Below, one piece after another: positions 1 to 6,966 of a stretch of DNA of 16,293 nt; position 1 is the stretch's first letter; every line of letters begins with the position of its first letter. Both the position numbers and the translations under genes were made by a program. The DNA comes from Fidelibacterota bacterium. GTDB lineage: Bacteria > Fidelibacterota > Marinisomatia > SCGC-AAA003-L08 > GCA-002704045. Where the stretch lies: contig PAFF01000052.1 of assembly GCA_002704045.1 (NCBI GenBank), positions 1 through 16,293 on the forward strand, read 5' to 3'. The notes beneath the pieces are model-generated. The model was not told the origin of the DNA. It saw nothing but the letters and a program-made list of their open reading frames with translations, and did no database searches.

Positions 1-88
1 TAAATTATTAAAATGTTAATTAATATATTTAATTAAAAATGAGGATATTCTATAAAATCCATTTGGAGAATCGTTTTTTAAATCTAGT

Positions 89-119
89 ATGTAATATTTT
101 TCAAAAAAATATTTTACAT
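89..119. other. AT-rich imperfect inverted repeat upstream of the first gene
   Basis: ATGTAA (89-94) and TATTTTT (95-101) can pair with AAAAATA (105-111) and TTACAT (114-119), leaving a 3-nt loop and a 2-nt bulge on the right side. The structure ends 41 nt before the ATG at 161. It has no following T-tract that would clearly make it a terminator. It could be an operator, a leader hairpin or chance in AT-rich DNA. The rest of 1-160 shows no convincing gene. Confidence 0.25.
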
Positions 120-160
120 TTATCAAATTTTAAATCAACCTATAAACAGGAAGTAAACAA

Positions 161-1219
161 ATGTATAAATTTTTAACTATTTCATTCATTATTCTATTAT
201 TAAACTGCAATGGAACTAATGCAAGATCTTTCATTTTTAATTATGAAGTTTCAATTCTACCAACAAATGATAAAAAATTAGAATTATGGATACCTTATCC
301 AAATTCTAATGAGGTTCAAACCATAAAAAATATCAAAGTAGATGCGGATGGATTAAATTATTCAATTGAAGTAGAAAAAAAACATAATAATAAATATCTA
401 TATCTCTTTAATGATAATGGAACTAATGTTGAAAAAAATATAAAGCTAAGTTTTGAAGTAACTAGAAGAGAACATCAAAATATTAATTATGCTAACGTTG
501 ATCCTAATAATTATTTAAGTTCTGCATCTATGGTCCCAATAGGATCTATTTTTGATAAAATTATTAAAGATAATAAACTTTCCAATCAAAATATGCGAGG
601 AATATACGATTATGTTTTAAATGGTATGCATTATGGAAAACCTACTGATGATCAAAATTCTAAAAATTATAAATATATTTACGGCGGTAAAAATCCTAAG
701 ACTGGACAAGAATGGCTACCAAGTAATATAACATATGGTCTAAAAAAAATGACAAAAAATCAATTAGTAAAATCACAAAATAATAATTCAAAATATGCAT
801 ATGGTAATGGTAATTCATTATACGCATGTGATATTGGTGTGGGTAATTGTACAGATTATCATTCGTACTTCATGTCTTTATCGAGAACTTTAAAAACACC
901 ATCAAGATTTCATATGGGTTTCCCAATTCCAAATGGTGAAGAAGGTAAGGTCAAAGGTTATCATTGTTGGGCTGATTATTATATCAAAGGAGAAGGTTGG
1001 TATCCAGTTGATATTTCCGAAGCAGATAAAGACCCAAGTAAAGTGGAATATTTTTTTGGGACAGTTGATGAAAGCAGAGTTGAAATGATGGTAGGTCGTG
1101 ATTTCGTTCTTAATAATTATGATCAAGGAGAAGTTAATTTATTTATTTATCCTTTACTTGAAATCAATGATAAAAAATCTAATAAATTCAAAAAATCTTT
1201 CTCTTATAAAAATATATAA
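161..1219 (+). CDS. Secreted transglutaminase-like domain protein
   Basis: A 352-residue exported protein of the transglutaminase/papain-like superfamily. Bacterial members are mostly periplasmic or surface peptidases or peptide-modifying enzymes of unknown substrate. The N-terminus (residues 1-21) is a signal peptide with a hydrophobic core, probably cut after TNA. A Cys at residue 16 (LLNC) is a poor lipobox because Asn sits at -1. Residues 25-110 look like a beta-rich N-terminal domain. The catalytic core is visible as GNCTDYHSYF with Cys230, GYHCWADYYI with His268, and WYPVDISEAD with Asp284, in the spacing expected of a Cys-His-Asp triad. The ATG is chosen because AGGAAG (148-153) lies 7 nt upstream and the signal peptide starts there. 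The SDR gene begins 9 nt after the stop, so the two are probably co-transcribed. The fold and triad look secure, but the substrate is unknown. Confidence 0.85.
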   Translation: MYKFLTISFIILLLNCNGTNARSFIFNYEVSILPTNDKKLELWIPYPNSNEVQTIKNIKVDADGLNYSIEVEKKHNNKYLYLFNDNGTNVEKNIKLSFEVTRREHQNINYANVDPNNYLSSASMVPIGSIFDKIIKDNKLSNQNMRGIYDYVLNGMHYGKPTDDQNSKNYKYIYGGKNPKTGQEWLPSNITYGLKKMTKNQLVKSQNNNSKYAYGNGNSLYACDIGVGNCTDYHSYFMSLSRTLKTPSRFHMGFPIPNGEEGKVKGYHCWADYYIKGEGWYPVDISEADKDPSKVEYFFGTVDESRVEMMVGRDFVLNNYDQGEVNLFIYPLLEINDKKSNKFKKSFSYKNI

Positions 1220-1228
1220 AAGTAGTTA

Positions 1229-2089
1229 ATGAAAAATATTCTTATAACAGGAGTTAGTACTGGTATAGGATATGCTACAGCCAATATTTTTTTAAAACAA
1301 GGTTGTAGGGTATTTGGCAGTGTTAGAAATAAAAGTGATTATGAAAATTTAAAGAAAAAATTCAGTAGTAATTTTCATCCATTAATATTTGATGTCACCA
1401 AAAAAGACGAAGTTTTAAAGTCAGTTAAAGAAGTAAATGAGGTTATTGGTGAAAATGAAATTTTAGATGCTTTAATCAATAATGCTGGTATTGCTCTTGG
1501 AGGCCCACTATTAGAAATTCCGTTAGAAATTTTAAAAAAACAATTTGAAGTCAATTTGTTTGGATTGCTTTATGTTACACAGTCATTTTCAGATTTACTA
1601 GGATGTAATAATAAAATGTCTAAAAAAGGTAAAATAATTATGATTAGTTCCGTAAGTGGTAAGCGTGCTTATCCCTTTGTTGGTCCTTATACTGCATCAA
1701 AACATGCTCTTGAAGGTTTATCTGATTCATTAAGGAGAGAATTGTTAATTTATGGAGTTGATGTTATATTGATTCAGCCAGGTCCTATTAAAACTGCAAT
1801 ATGGGACAAAGCTCCTAAACCACAAGATTCTCCTTTTAATGGGTCTATTTATGAAAATGCTTTAAAAAGATTTCACTCTTTTTTTATTAAAAAAGGAAGG
1901 AATGGATATGAAGCAGAAAAGGTAGGAAAACTTATTTTTAAAATTTTTTCTAATACTAAAAATAAAACTAGATATGTTATTACCAAAGATAAACTATTGA
2001 ACTATACTTTACCTGGTATTTTACCTGATAGATTTTTTGATAAATTAATAGCAAAAGGTTTAGGATTAATTAATGATAAAAAAGATTAA
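1229..2089 (+). CDS. Short-chain dehydrogenase/reductase (SDR), classical type
   Basis: A 286-residue NAD(P)-dependent oxidoreductase of the classical SDR family. The Rossmann motif TGVSTGIG is at residues 7-14 and the NNAG motif at 84-87. The catalytic tetrad is Asn109, Ser141 (in ISSVSG), Tyr154 and Lys158 (YTASK), with the normal Ser+13 Tyr spacing. Arg33, at the end of the second beta strand (GSVRN), suggests NADP(H) preference. The proline-glycine motif QPGPIKT (183-189) follows as in active enzymes. The length is slightly above the usual 250 because of a C-terminal extension with LPGILPDRFFD, as in the 17-beta-hydroxysteroid-dehydrogenase-like subgroup. The substrate cannot be read from sequence. 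The gene starts 9 nt after the transglutaminase-like gene without a clear Shine-Dalgarno, suggesting coupling. Its last 20 nt overlap, on the opposite strand, the end of a decayed dockerin-like frame. Confidence 0.93.
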   Translation: MKNILITGVSTGIGYATANIFLKQGCRVFGSVRNKSDYENLKKKFSSNFHPLIFDVTKKDEVLKSVKEVNEVIGENEILDALINNAGIALGGPLLEIPLEILKKQFEVNLFGLLYVTQSFSDLLGCNNKMSKKGKIIMISSVSGKRAYPFVGPYTASKHALEGLSDSLRRELLIYGVDVILIQPGPIKTAIWDKAPKPQDSPFNGSIYENALKRFHSFFIKKGRNGYEAEKVGKLIFKIFSNTKNKTRYVITKDKLLNYTLPGILPDRFFDKLIAKGLGLINDKKD

Positions 2090-2390
2090 CAATCAAAATA
2101 ATATCATAGATATTTAATTTTTCGTCATTATTTAAATCTGATAATTCAAATTCAAGTTCATTAGGATTCATCATTTCAAGAATAAATGAAATTAAAATAG
2201 TAATGTCTAAAATATTCCATAACCCATCTTAGTTTATATCATAAAAAAAAGTTTCATTAAATGAAATTGTATAATTTCCTGTATCAACAGTTAAAAAAAT
2301 AATATTATCATATAAATTAAAATTTTCAAAATTTGAATTTTCATTATCCATGATTTTGACTTCATTAATCATAGAAAATATTATATTCAT
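2070..2390 (-). pseudogene. Decayed dockerin-like C-terminal fragment with an internal stop
   Basis: No intact gene lies between 2090 and 2392, but the minus strand carries one uninterrupted frame of 107 codons from an ATG at 2390, broken only by a TAA at 2231-2229. Around that stop it reads DIN-stop-DGLWNILDITILISFIL, then about 20 residues later SDLNNDEKLNIYDIILIVNL. These are two copies of the dockerin type I pattern DxNxDGxxNxxD followed by a hydrophobic helix, so the pair is complete apart from the stop. The stop sits at a variable position of the first calcium loop and could come from CAA to TAA. The upstream 50 codons (ending GNYTISFNETFFYDIN) resemble the last strand of a secreted protein. 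The ATG lies 2 nt after the MATE gene stop, so it may still be transcribed at the operon end. Alternatives are stop-codon readthrough or a sequencing error. Confidence 0.6.
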
Positions 2391-2392
2391 AG

Positions 2393-3772
2393 TTATTTAA
2401 TGATTGATTTAGTCTCGAATTCATTTAATCTTTTCAATAGATTTATCCTCATCCATGGATATGCAATTAATGAAGTTATAAAAGAAGCTATTACCATAGA
2501 ATACCAAACGTAAATATGTGGTTTATCATTAATATGAATGAAATATAGAGATAGAGGCATACTAATTAAAATAACTCTCATCATTGTTAGAAAAAGCATA
2601 GGCATTCCATAGCCAAGACCCTGCATAACTCTACTACTTGTCATTCCAATTGCAATAAATGGATAACTAAATACAGCTATTTTCATATACTCTACCCCAT
2701 AATTAATTATATCTTTTGAATTTGTAAACACTGGAAAAATATGAATAGAATAAAAATAAAAAATTAACCCAACTATAGTTGATATAACTATGGTTTGTTT
2801 TAATCCATAATGAATAATATGATAAACTAGATTAATTTTTTTTGCACCATAGAACATTCCAACTAGAGTTACCATTGCTGAAACTATGCTAATAATAGGC
2901 ATAAAAAAAAGATTATCAATTCTACTAGCAATTTGATATGCAGAAACTATATTAGGTGAAAAATCAACTAAAATTTTATTAAAAATTCCACTTCCAAATG
3001 ACATTAAAACCATTGAAAAAGATGCTGGTAATCCAAGTTCAAAGATCGAGAAAAGAATGGTTTTATCAAATTTAAAATGTTTTAAATCAAATGTAATGTA
3101 AGGATATTTTTTAATTAAAAATGAATATAGAAATATTAGACAGACTATTATTTGGCTAAATATTGTTGCAGCAGCAGCACCACTAATACCCATTTCAAAA
3201 GTAAAAATTAAGATAGGATCAAGAATTATATTTATTATTGTACCTATAGCCATAACGTACATAGGGAATTTTGTATCTCCTTCTCCAGATAGAATAGACC
3301 TAAAAAAAACACCTAATATCATAAATATTATTCCAGAAACAAGTATTATAAAATATTGATATGCTTCTTCTAAAATATCAAATGGGGTTCCAAGTAAAAC
3401 TAGTAGGTTTTTTCCATACGACCACCCTACCAAAGTGAATATAATACCTAAACAAAGGCCTAAGAGGATAGAATGTTCTGCAGCATTATCCGCTTTTTTT
3501 TTATTTTTCATACCTATAAATTTTGCAATGATAGCTGTGACTCCAGAACCTAAACCAAAAATTATTCCTATAGCAAAAAATAGAATAGGAAGATTAAAAG
3601 CTAGTGCAGTAATTGAGTTCGGGCCCAACATTCCTATAAAAATCATATCTACTATTTGGTATGTAGCTTGGACAGACATTCCAATAAACATAGGTATAGT
3701 TAATGTCCATAGTGCTTTATTTGGATTAGATACAAATTGATCTAATCTACTTTTTGAACTATTAAATTGCAC
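2393..3772 (-). CDS. MATE family efflux transporter
   Basis: A 459-residue inner-membrane protein of the multidrug and toxic compound extrusion family, which exports organic cations or other small molecules using a Na+ or H+ gradient. It has about twelve hydrophobic segments arranged as two six-helix halves. Family hallmarks visible are PMFIGMSVQATYQIVDMIFIG in helix 1-2, FRSILSGEGDTKFPM near residues 157-171, and NIILDPILIF followed by GISGAAAATIFSQ at about 180-208. The length is normal (440-470). The start is GTG at 3772-3770, since no ATG occurs before the first helix. A short AGG overlapping the upstream TAG stop may serve as Shine-Dalgarno. It lies 4 nt after the LolA-like gene and is the last intact gene of the minus-strand operon. 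Its substrate is unknown; the operon suggests envelope or lipid-related export, but ordinary drug efflux is equally possible. Confidence 0.92.
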   Translation of the reverse strand: MQFNSSKSRLDQFVSNPNKALWTLTIPMFIGMSVQATYQIVDMIFIGMLGPNSITALAFNLPILFFAIGIIFGLGSGVTAIIAKFIGMKNKKKADNAAEHSILLGLCLGIIFTLVGWSYGKNLLVLLGTPFDILEEAYQYFIILVSGIIFMILGVFFRSILSGEGDTKFPMYVMAIGTIINIILDPILIFTFEMGISGAAAATIFSQIIVCLIFLYSFLIKKYPYITFDLKHFKFDKTILFSIFELGLPASFSMVLMSFGSGIFNKILVDFSPNIVSAYQIASRIDNLFFMPIISIVSAMVTLVGMFYGAKKINLVYHIIHYGLKQTIVISTIVGLIFYFYSIHIFPVFTNSKDIINYGVEYMKIAVFSYPFIAIGMTSSRVMQGLGYGMPMLFLTMMRVILISMPLSLYFIHINDKPHIYVWYSMVIASFITSLIAYPWMRINLLKRLNEFETKSIIK

Positions 3773-3776
3773 TAAC

Positions 3777-4529
3777 CTAGTATATTATTCGTTTTAAATT
3801 TTTTTCTTGGAAGATATCATCATTAATATTTGAGTTAATTTTAATATCTTTAAAAGTAAGTATAGTATTATGATTTTTTTGAACATTGAATACTTTCATT
3901 GTATCAATGACATAATAATCATCTATTTTTGTAAAGTGAAAATATTTTTGCTTTAACAATTTATCTGACTTATCATATGATTCTTCTTTAAATGGTAATG
4001 TATTTGATTTATTGATCCATGCAACATGTTTACTATATTCAGAATTAGTACTTTTTTTAGGCTTAATTTCTAATATATAATAATCTTGATCATTAATTAT
4101 TTCATTACCTAACATGTTGTATATATTTTCATTAATATCTCTATTACTCATATCTTCATAACTGAGATCAGAGCCCATAAAAGAGTCTGATTTTTTTTTT
4201 GATGAGATACGCCTGACTTTTTTAAATGCCGGCAAATAAATTCTCATTTCGTCATCTTTTTTATCATGTTCAATTTTTAAAAAACCTATCCCTTTATCAT
4301 CGGCAGGTGAAAGAAACCAAGCAATTTGTTTTTTTCCTCCATCTTTTATAAAAGATTTTAATGATGATTTTCTTTGCTTTCCTTTTTTATTGATAAGATT
4401 CATTTCAAGTATAGATTTCATATCTTTAGGTTGGGGCCTATTTTCTATTTGTTCAGCAATTTCTAATCCAGGATTTGAAAAAATTAATGATGTGACAAGA
4501 ATATTAATATTTAAGTATTTTTTTATCAA
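3777..4529 (-). CDS. LolA-like outer-membrane lipoprotein-sorting family protein
   Basis: A 250-residue periplasmic protein of the LolA_like group often annotated as outer membrane lipoprotein-sorting protein, commonly encoded beside RND/MMPL exporters. Members share the LolA/LolB/LppX half-barrel and are thought to receive a lipidic cargo. Residues 1-18 form a short signal peptide (positive IKK, hydrophobic core to about Ser18). The recognisable core is DEMRIYLPAFKKVRRIS (93-109) and FMGSDLSYEDM (117-127). It continues through a strand-rich half with KHVAWINKSNTLPFKEESY (167-185) and ends in FQEKNLKR, as usual for the family. The best start is TTG at 4529-4527, one nt after the RND stop, because the first ATG (codon 37) would remove the signal peptide. 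No Shine-Dalgarno is evident, so translation is probably coupled to the RND gene. The family call is fairly firm, but the cargo is not known. Confidence 0.82.
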   Translation of the reverse strand: MIKKYLNINILVTSLIFSNPGLEIAEQIENRPQPKDMKSILEMNLINKKGKQRKSSLKSFIKDGGKKQIAWFLSPADDKGIGFLKIEHDKKDDEMRIYLPAFKKVRRISSKKKSDSFMGSDLSYEDMSNRDINENIYNMLGNEIINDQDYYILEIKPKKSTNSEYSKHVAWINKSNTLPFKEESYDKSDKLLKQKYFHFTKIDDYYVIDTMKVFNVQKNHNTILTFKDIKINSNINDDIFQEKNLKRIIY

Positions 4530-4530
4530 T

Positions 4531-6807
4531 TTATTTATTTAAGTATTTTTTAAAAATTTCTGCAGATGCTGCAAGAATAGTTAATGTACCTATAGATGTT
4601 GAAAACATTGCGAAAACCATTAAACCGCCAATGTATTGAACAGGTACAAATGAAGAAAATAGTAGCGCACCAAAGGCCATATTTGAACCCGCATCTAATA
4701 TAATTGGATAACCCACATCATTTACAACATCTTTACTTATCGTTTCCAATTTAGTTCCTCTTTTTATTTTATAACGAAAAATAGATATATAGTGTACAGC
4801 AAAGTCTACACCAACACCAATTATTATTGAAGACAATATTGCAGTAACGTGACTAAGTTTTACACCAAATAAACCCATTAATCCAAAATTAAGAATGACT
4901 GCTGATGTTAATGGTAAAATTGATAATATTGCCCAGTAGAAAGATTTGAAAAAAAATAAAGAAATTAAAAATATCATAAATATTGCTGAAATTATACTTA
5001 TTAATGAAGATTCAACAATAAGATTTACTAAATCTCTAAATGCCACTAACATTCCAGTTATTGTTACGTTTAAATCTTTACTTATATTGTTTTTTATATA
5101 CTCTTCCATATTTTTCACAAAAAAATATATTTGATCAGTTGATACAGATTTCATTAGTGCTGTTATTATAGCTACGTTATAATTATAATCAACTAAAGCA
5201 CTAAAATCATCAGATTCACCAGATAAAGAATACATTGTAAACAGATTATTTACTTCAACTCTTTGTTCTGGTATAGTTTCATAATTAGGATCATCGTTCA
5301 TAACACTTCTATGTAATTGTTTTATTACGTCAACAATTGATATTGATAGGGTTACGTTGGAGTCTAATTCTGAAAATTTTTGTATTTTTTCCATTTCTTT
5401 TAAGACAAAAGGCTCTTTTATTTCATCTTCAATTCGAAAAACTATATTTAAGCTACCTGCCATTTCATTATCTATAAATTCCATGCTTTCTCTTATACTC
5501 GTACCAGTTTTGAAAAAGGTTTTGTAGTTAACATCAACTTTAACAAATTGTATACCAGTACCAGCTATCAATACTAATATAATCCCAAAAGTTAGAATGT
5601 ATTTTGGATAATTTGTTATGTAAAAACTGAATTTGGATGTTAATTTTTCTAATATACTTTTATTCTTAATTGCATTTGAATGAATATTCCAGTTTATCAA
5701 TGAAATTAATGATGGTAATAAAGTAATAGATAGAATCCAAGCCCATATAATTCCAAAACCTATACTTAGTCCATAGCCTGTAAGAGGGTTTAAAGGTGCC
5801 CAGATTAATGTGCAAAATGCTGCAACTGTTGTCAGGGATGTAATAAAAATAGGAAGCACCAATGCATCCATTGTTGATTGAATAGCTTTATCTTTATCTT
5901 TTAGTTTCCTAAGTTCTTTAAAAAACTTGGTCATAACGTGTACTCCATCAGAATTGGCAATAGTAAGAACTAAAATTGGCATTGAAGAGTTCAATAGTGT
6001 AAAATAAAATTTTTCAGAACTTGTTAAAAAAACTACCCAGCCCATAAATCCCATCATACTTAATAGAGAGAAGATAATAACCGTAAAAACTAGTCCAACT
6101 GCATAAAAATTTCTTAGATTCAATAGCAATATAAAACTCATTATTATAATGCCAATTTTCATTAAAGATTGGACATCATTTTGAATTAATTTAGGTGCAA
6201 GTCCCGTTGTATAAGGAACTCCAGAATAATAAACTTCCCAATCAGAAAGTTTATTTTTTGTTATATTTAAGACTTCTTTTACAAGATCACTATAATTAAC
6301 ATTAGCTTTTGGTTTTAAAATAATTGATGTATAATTATTATTTTTACTTAATAATCTTTTTGAAACTTGGGAATTCTTTTTTAGATAATTATGTATAGAT
6401 TCAATTTCATCAGGATATAAAAATTTACTATTTTGTAAATTAGTTACTTCTATAAAATCATCTACGTTATCAATTCGATTTATATTAGATAAAGAAATAA
6501 TTTCATCAACGTTTGATATGTTTTCAAGGCTTTGAGTTACGTCCCAAAGATCGGAAAAAGCTTTTTCATTAAAAATAGAATAGCCATCACGACCAAAAGC
6601 TATAAACATTAAATCGACATTCCCAAATTCATTAGTGATCTTATCCCATTCAATTTTTGACTGTACATCATTTGGGATTATTTTCATGAGATCATCATCA
6701 ACAATGATCCATTTAGAACCAAATGTAATCAAGCTTGTCAAAAAGATTATTGTCGTAATCATTTTGTATGGATGAAAGATAGAAAAATTAATTATTTTTG
6801 ATTTCAA
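4531..6807 (-). CDS. RND/MMPL family exporter
   Basis: A 758-residue inner-membrane RND-superfamily permease of the MMPL/HpnN-like type, which moves lipids or other hydrophobic molecules with the proton gradient. It shows the duplicated plan: TM1 at about 16-34, a periplasmic domain (35-210), a block of TM helices (213-370), TM7 (402-420), a second periplasmic domain (421-595) and a final TM block (598-750). Acidic residues lie in the matching central helices: Asp287 in NSDGVHVM and Asp668 in GVGVDFAVHY, the places where MmpL3-type proteins carry proton-relay Asp residues. The start is TTG at 6807. An in-frame TAA lies directly upstream, so it cannot be longer. The alternative ATG at codon 16 would remove the conserved N-terminal segment FSIFHPYK. 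It is the first gene of an operon with a LolA-like protein and a MATE transporter. Confidence 0.9.
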   Translation of the reverse strand: MKSKIINFSIFHPYKMITTIIFLTSLITFGSKWIIVDDDLMKIIPNDVQSKIEWDKITNEFGNVDLMFIAFGRDGYSIFNEKAFSDLWDVTQSLENISNVDEIISLSNINRIDNVDDFIEVTNLQNSKFLYPDEIESIHNYLKKNSQVSKRLLSKNNNYTSIILKPKANVNYSDLVKEVLNITKNKLSDWEVYYSGVPYTTGLAPKLIQNDVQSLMKIGIIIMSFILLLNLRNFYAVGLVFTVIIFSLLSMMGFMGWVVFLTSSEKFYFTLLNSSMPILVLTIANSDGVHVMTKFFKELRKLKDKDKAIQSTMDALVLPIFITSLTTVAAFCTLIWAPLNPLTGYGLSIGFGIIWAWILSITLLPSLISLINWNIHSNAIKNKSILEKLTSKFSFYITNYPKYILTFGIILVLIAGTGIQFVKVDVNYKTFFKTGTSIRESMEFIDNEMAGSLNIVFRIEDEIKEPFVLKEMEKIQKFSELDSNVTLSISIVDVIKQLHRSVMNDDPNYETIPEQRVEVNNLFTMYSLSGESDDFSALVDYNYNVAIITALMKSVSTDQIYFFVKNMEEYIKNNISKDLNVTITGMLVAFRDLVNLIVESSLISIISAIFMIFLISLFFFKSFYWAILSILPLTSAVILNFGLMGLFGVKLSHVTAILSSIIIGVGVDFAVHYISIFRYKIKRGTKLETISKDVVNDVGYPIILDAGSNMAFGALLFSSFVPVQYIGGLMVFAMFSTSIGTLTILAASAEIFKKYLNK

Positions 6808-6829
6808 TTAGAATTTTATTTTTAAATGA

Positions 6830-6838
6830 TGTTATAAT
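6830..6838 (+). promoter_or_regulatory. Candidate extended -10 promoter for the gdhA leader
   Basis: TGTTATAAT matches the extended -10 form TGnTATAAT exactly. A second TATAAT is at 6853-6858. No good -35 hexamer is seen. Transcription would begin near 6845 and meet the intrinsic terminator at 6924-6945 before gdhA, giving a leader or small RNA of about 100 nt. AT-rich DNA produces such matches by chance. Confidence 0.35.
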
Positions 6839-6848
6839 TTAAATTTTT

Positions 6849-6877
6849 TTTATATAATTGTATTCAAGTTACTACAA
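6849..6877 (-). promoter_or_regulatory. Candidate promoter for the RND-LolA-MATE operon
   Basis: On the minus strand TTGTAG (6877-6872) and TATAAA (6854-6849) are separated by exactly 17 nt. The -10 matches 5 of 6 positions and the -35 only TTG. Transcription would start near 6842, about 35 nt before the TTG start of the RND gene. It overlaps the candidate plus-strand start region. Confidence 0.35.
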
Positions 6878-6897
6878 AAAGTATTAGGAAATAATAA

Positions 6898-6918
6898 AAT
6901 AATTTTTCTTAAATTATT
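6898..6918 (+). other. AT-rich hairpin just before the gdhA-leader terminator
   Basis: AATAATTT (6898-6905) and AAATTATT (6911-6918) form a perfect 8-bp stem with a TTCTT loop. It ends 5 nt before the terminator stem. It is composed only of A-T pairs, so stability is modest. Together with the terminator it could form part of an attenuator or the 3' end of a small RNA. Confidence 0.35.
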
Positions 6919-6923
6919 GTAGC

Positions 6924-6945
6924 CCGCTTTTAAGCGGTTTTTTTT
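6924..6945 (+). terminator. Intrinsic terminator located upstream of gdhA
   Basis: CCGCTT (6924-6929) pairs with AAGCGG (6932-6937), and eight Ts follow (6938-6945). This is by far the most GC-rich hairpin in the intergenic region and points in the plus direction. The minus strand lacks a comparable T-tract. No plus-strand gene lies between the divergent RND gene and this site, so it must end a leader or small RNA, or be a relic. It ends 21 nt before the gdhA ATG. Confidence 0.75.
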
Positions 6946-6966
6946 AAGTTTTTAAAGGAAAATTTA

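Noticed and set aside
39..176. A 45-codon plus-strand open frame starting at ATG 39 and overlapping the start of the transglutaminase-like gene
   Set aside because: It has no Shine-Dalgarno, overlaps the real start out of frame, and its composition is that of AT-rich noncoding DNA.
2252..2266. Palindrome TTTCATTAAATGAAA as a possible operator or terminator
   Set aside because: It lies inside the dockerin-like remnant frame, has no following T-tract, and is a simple A/T-rich match likely by chance.
6845..6945. Known glutamine riboswitch or other named riboswitch upstream of gdhA
   Set aside because: I could not find the conserved core bases of the glnA-type motif or another named class. Only the hairpins and the terminator are supported.
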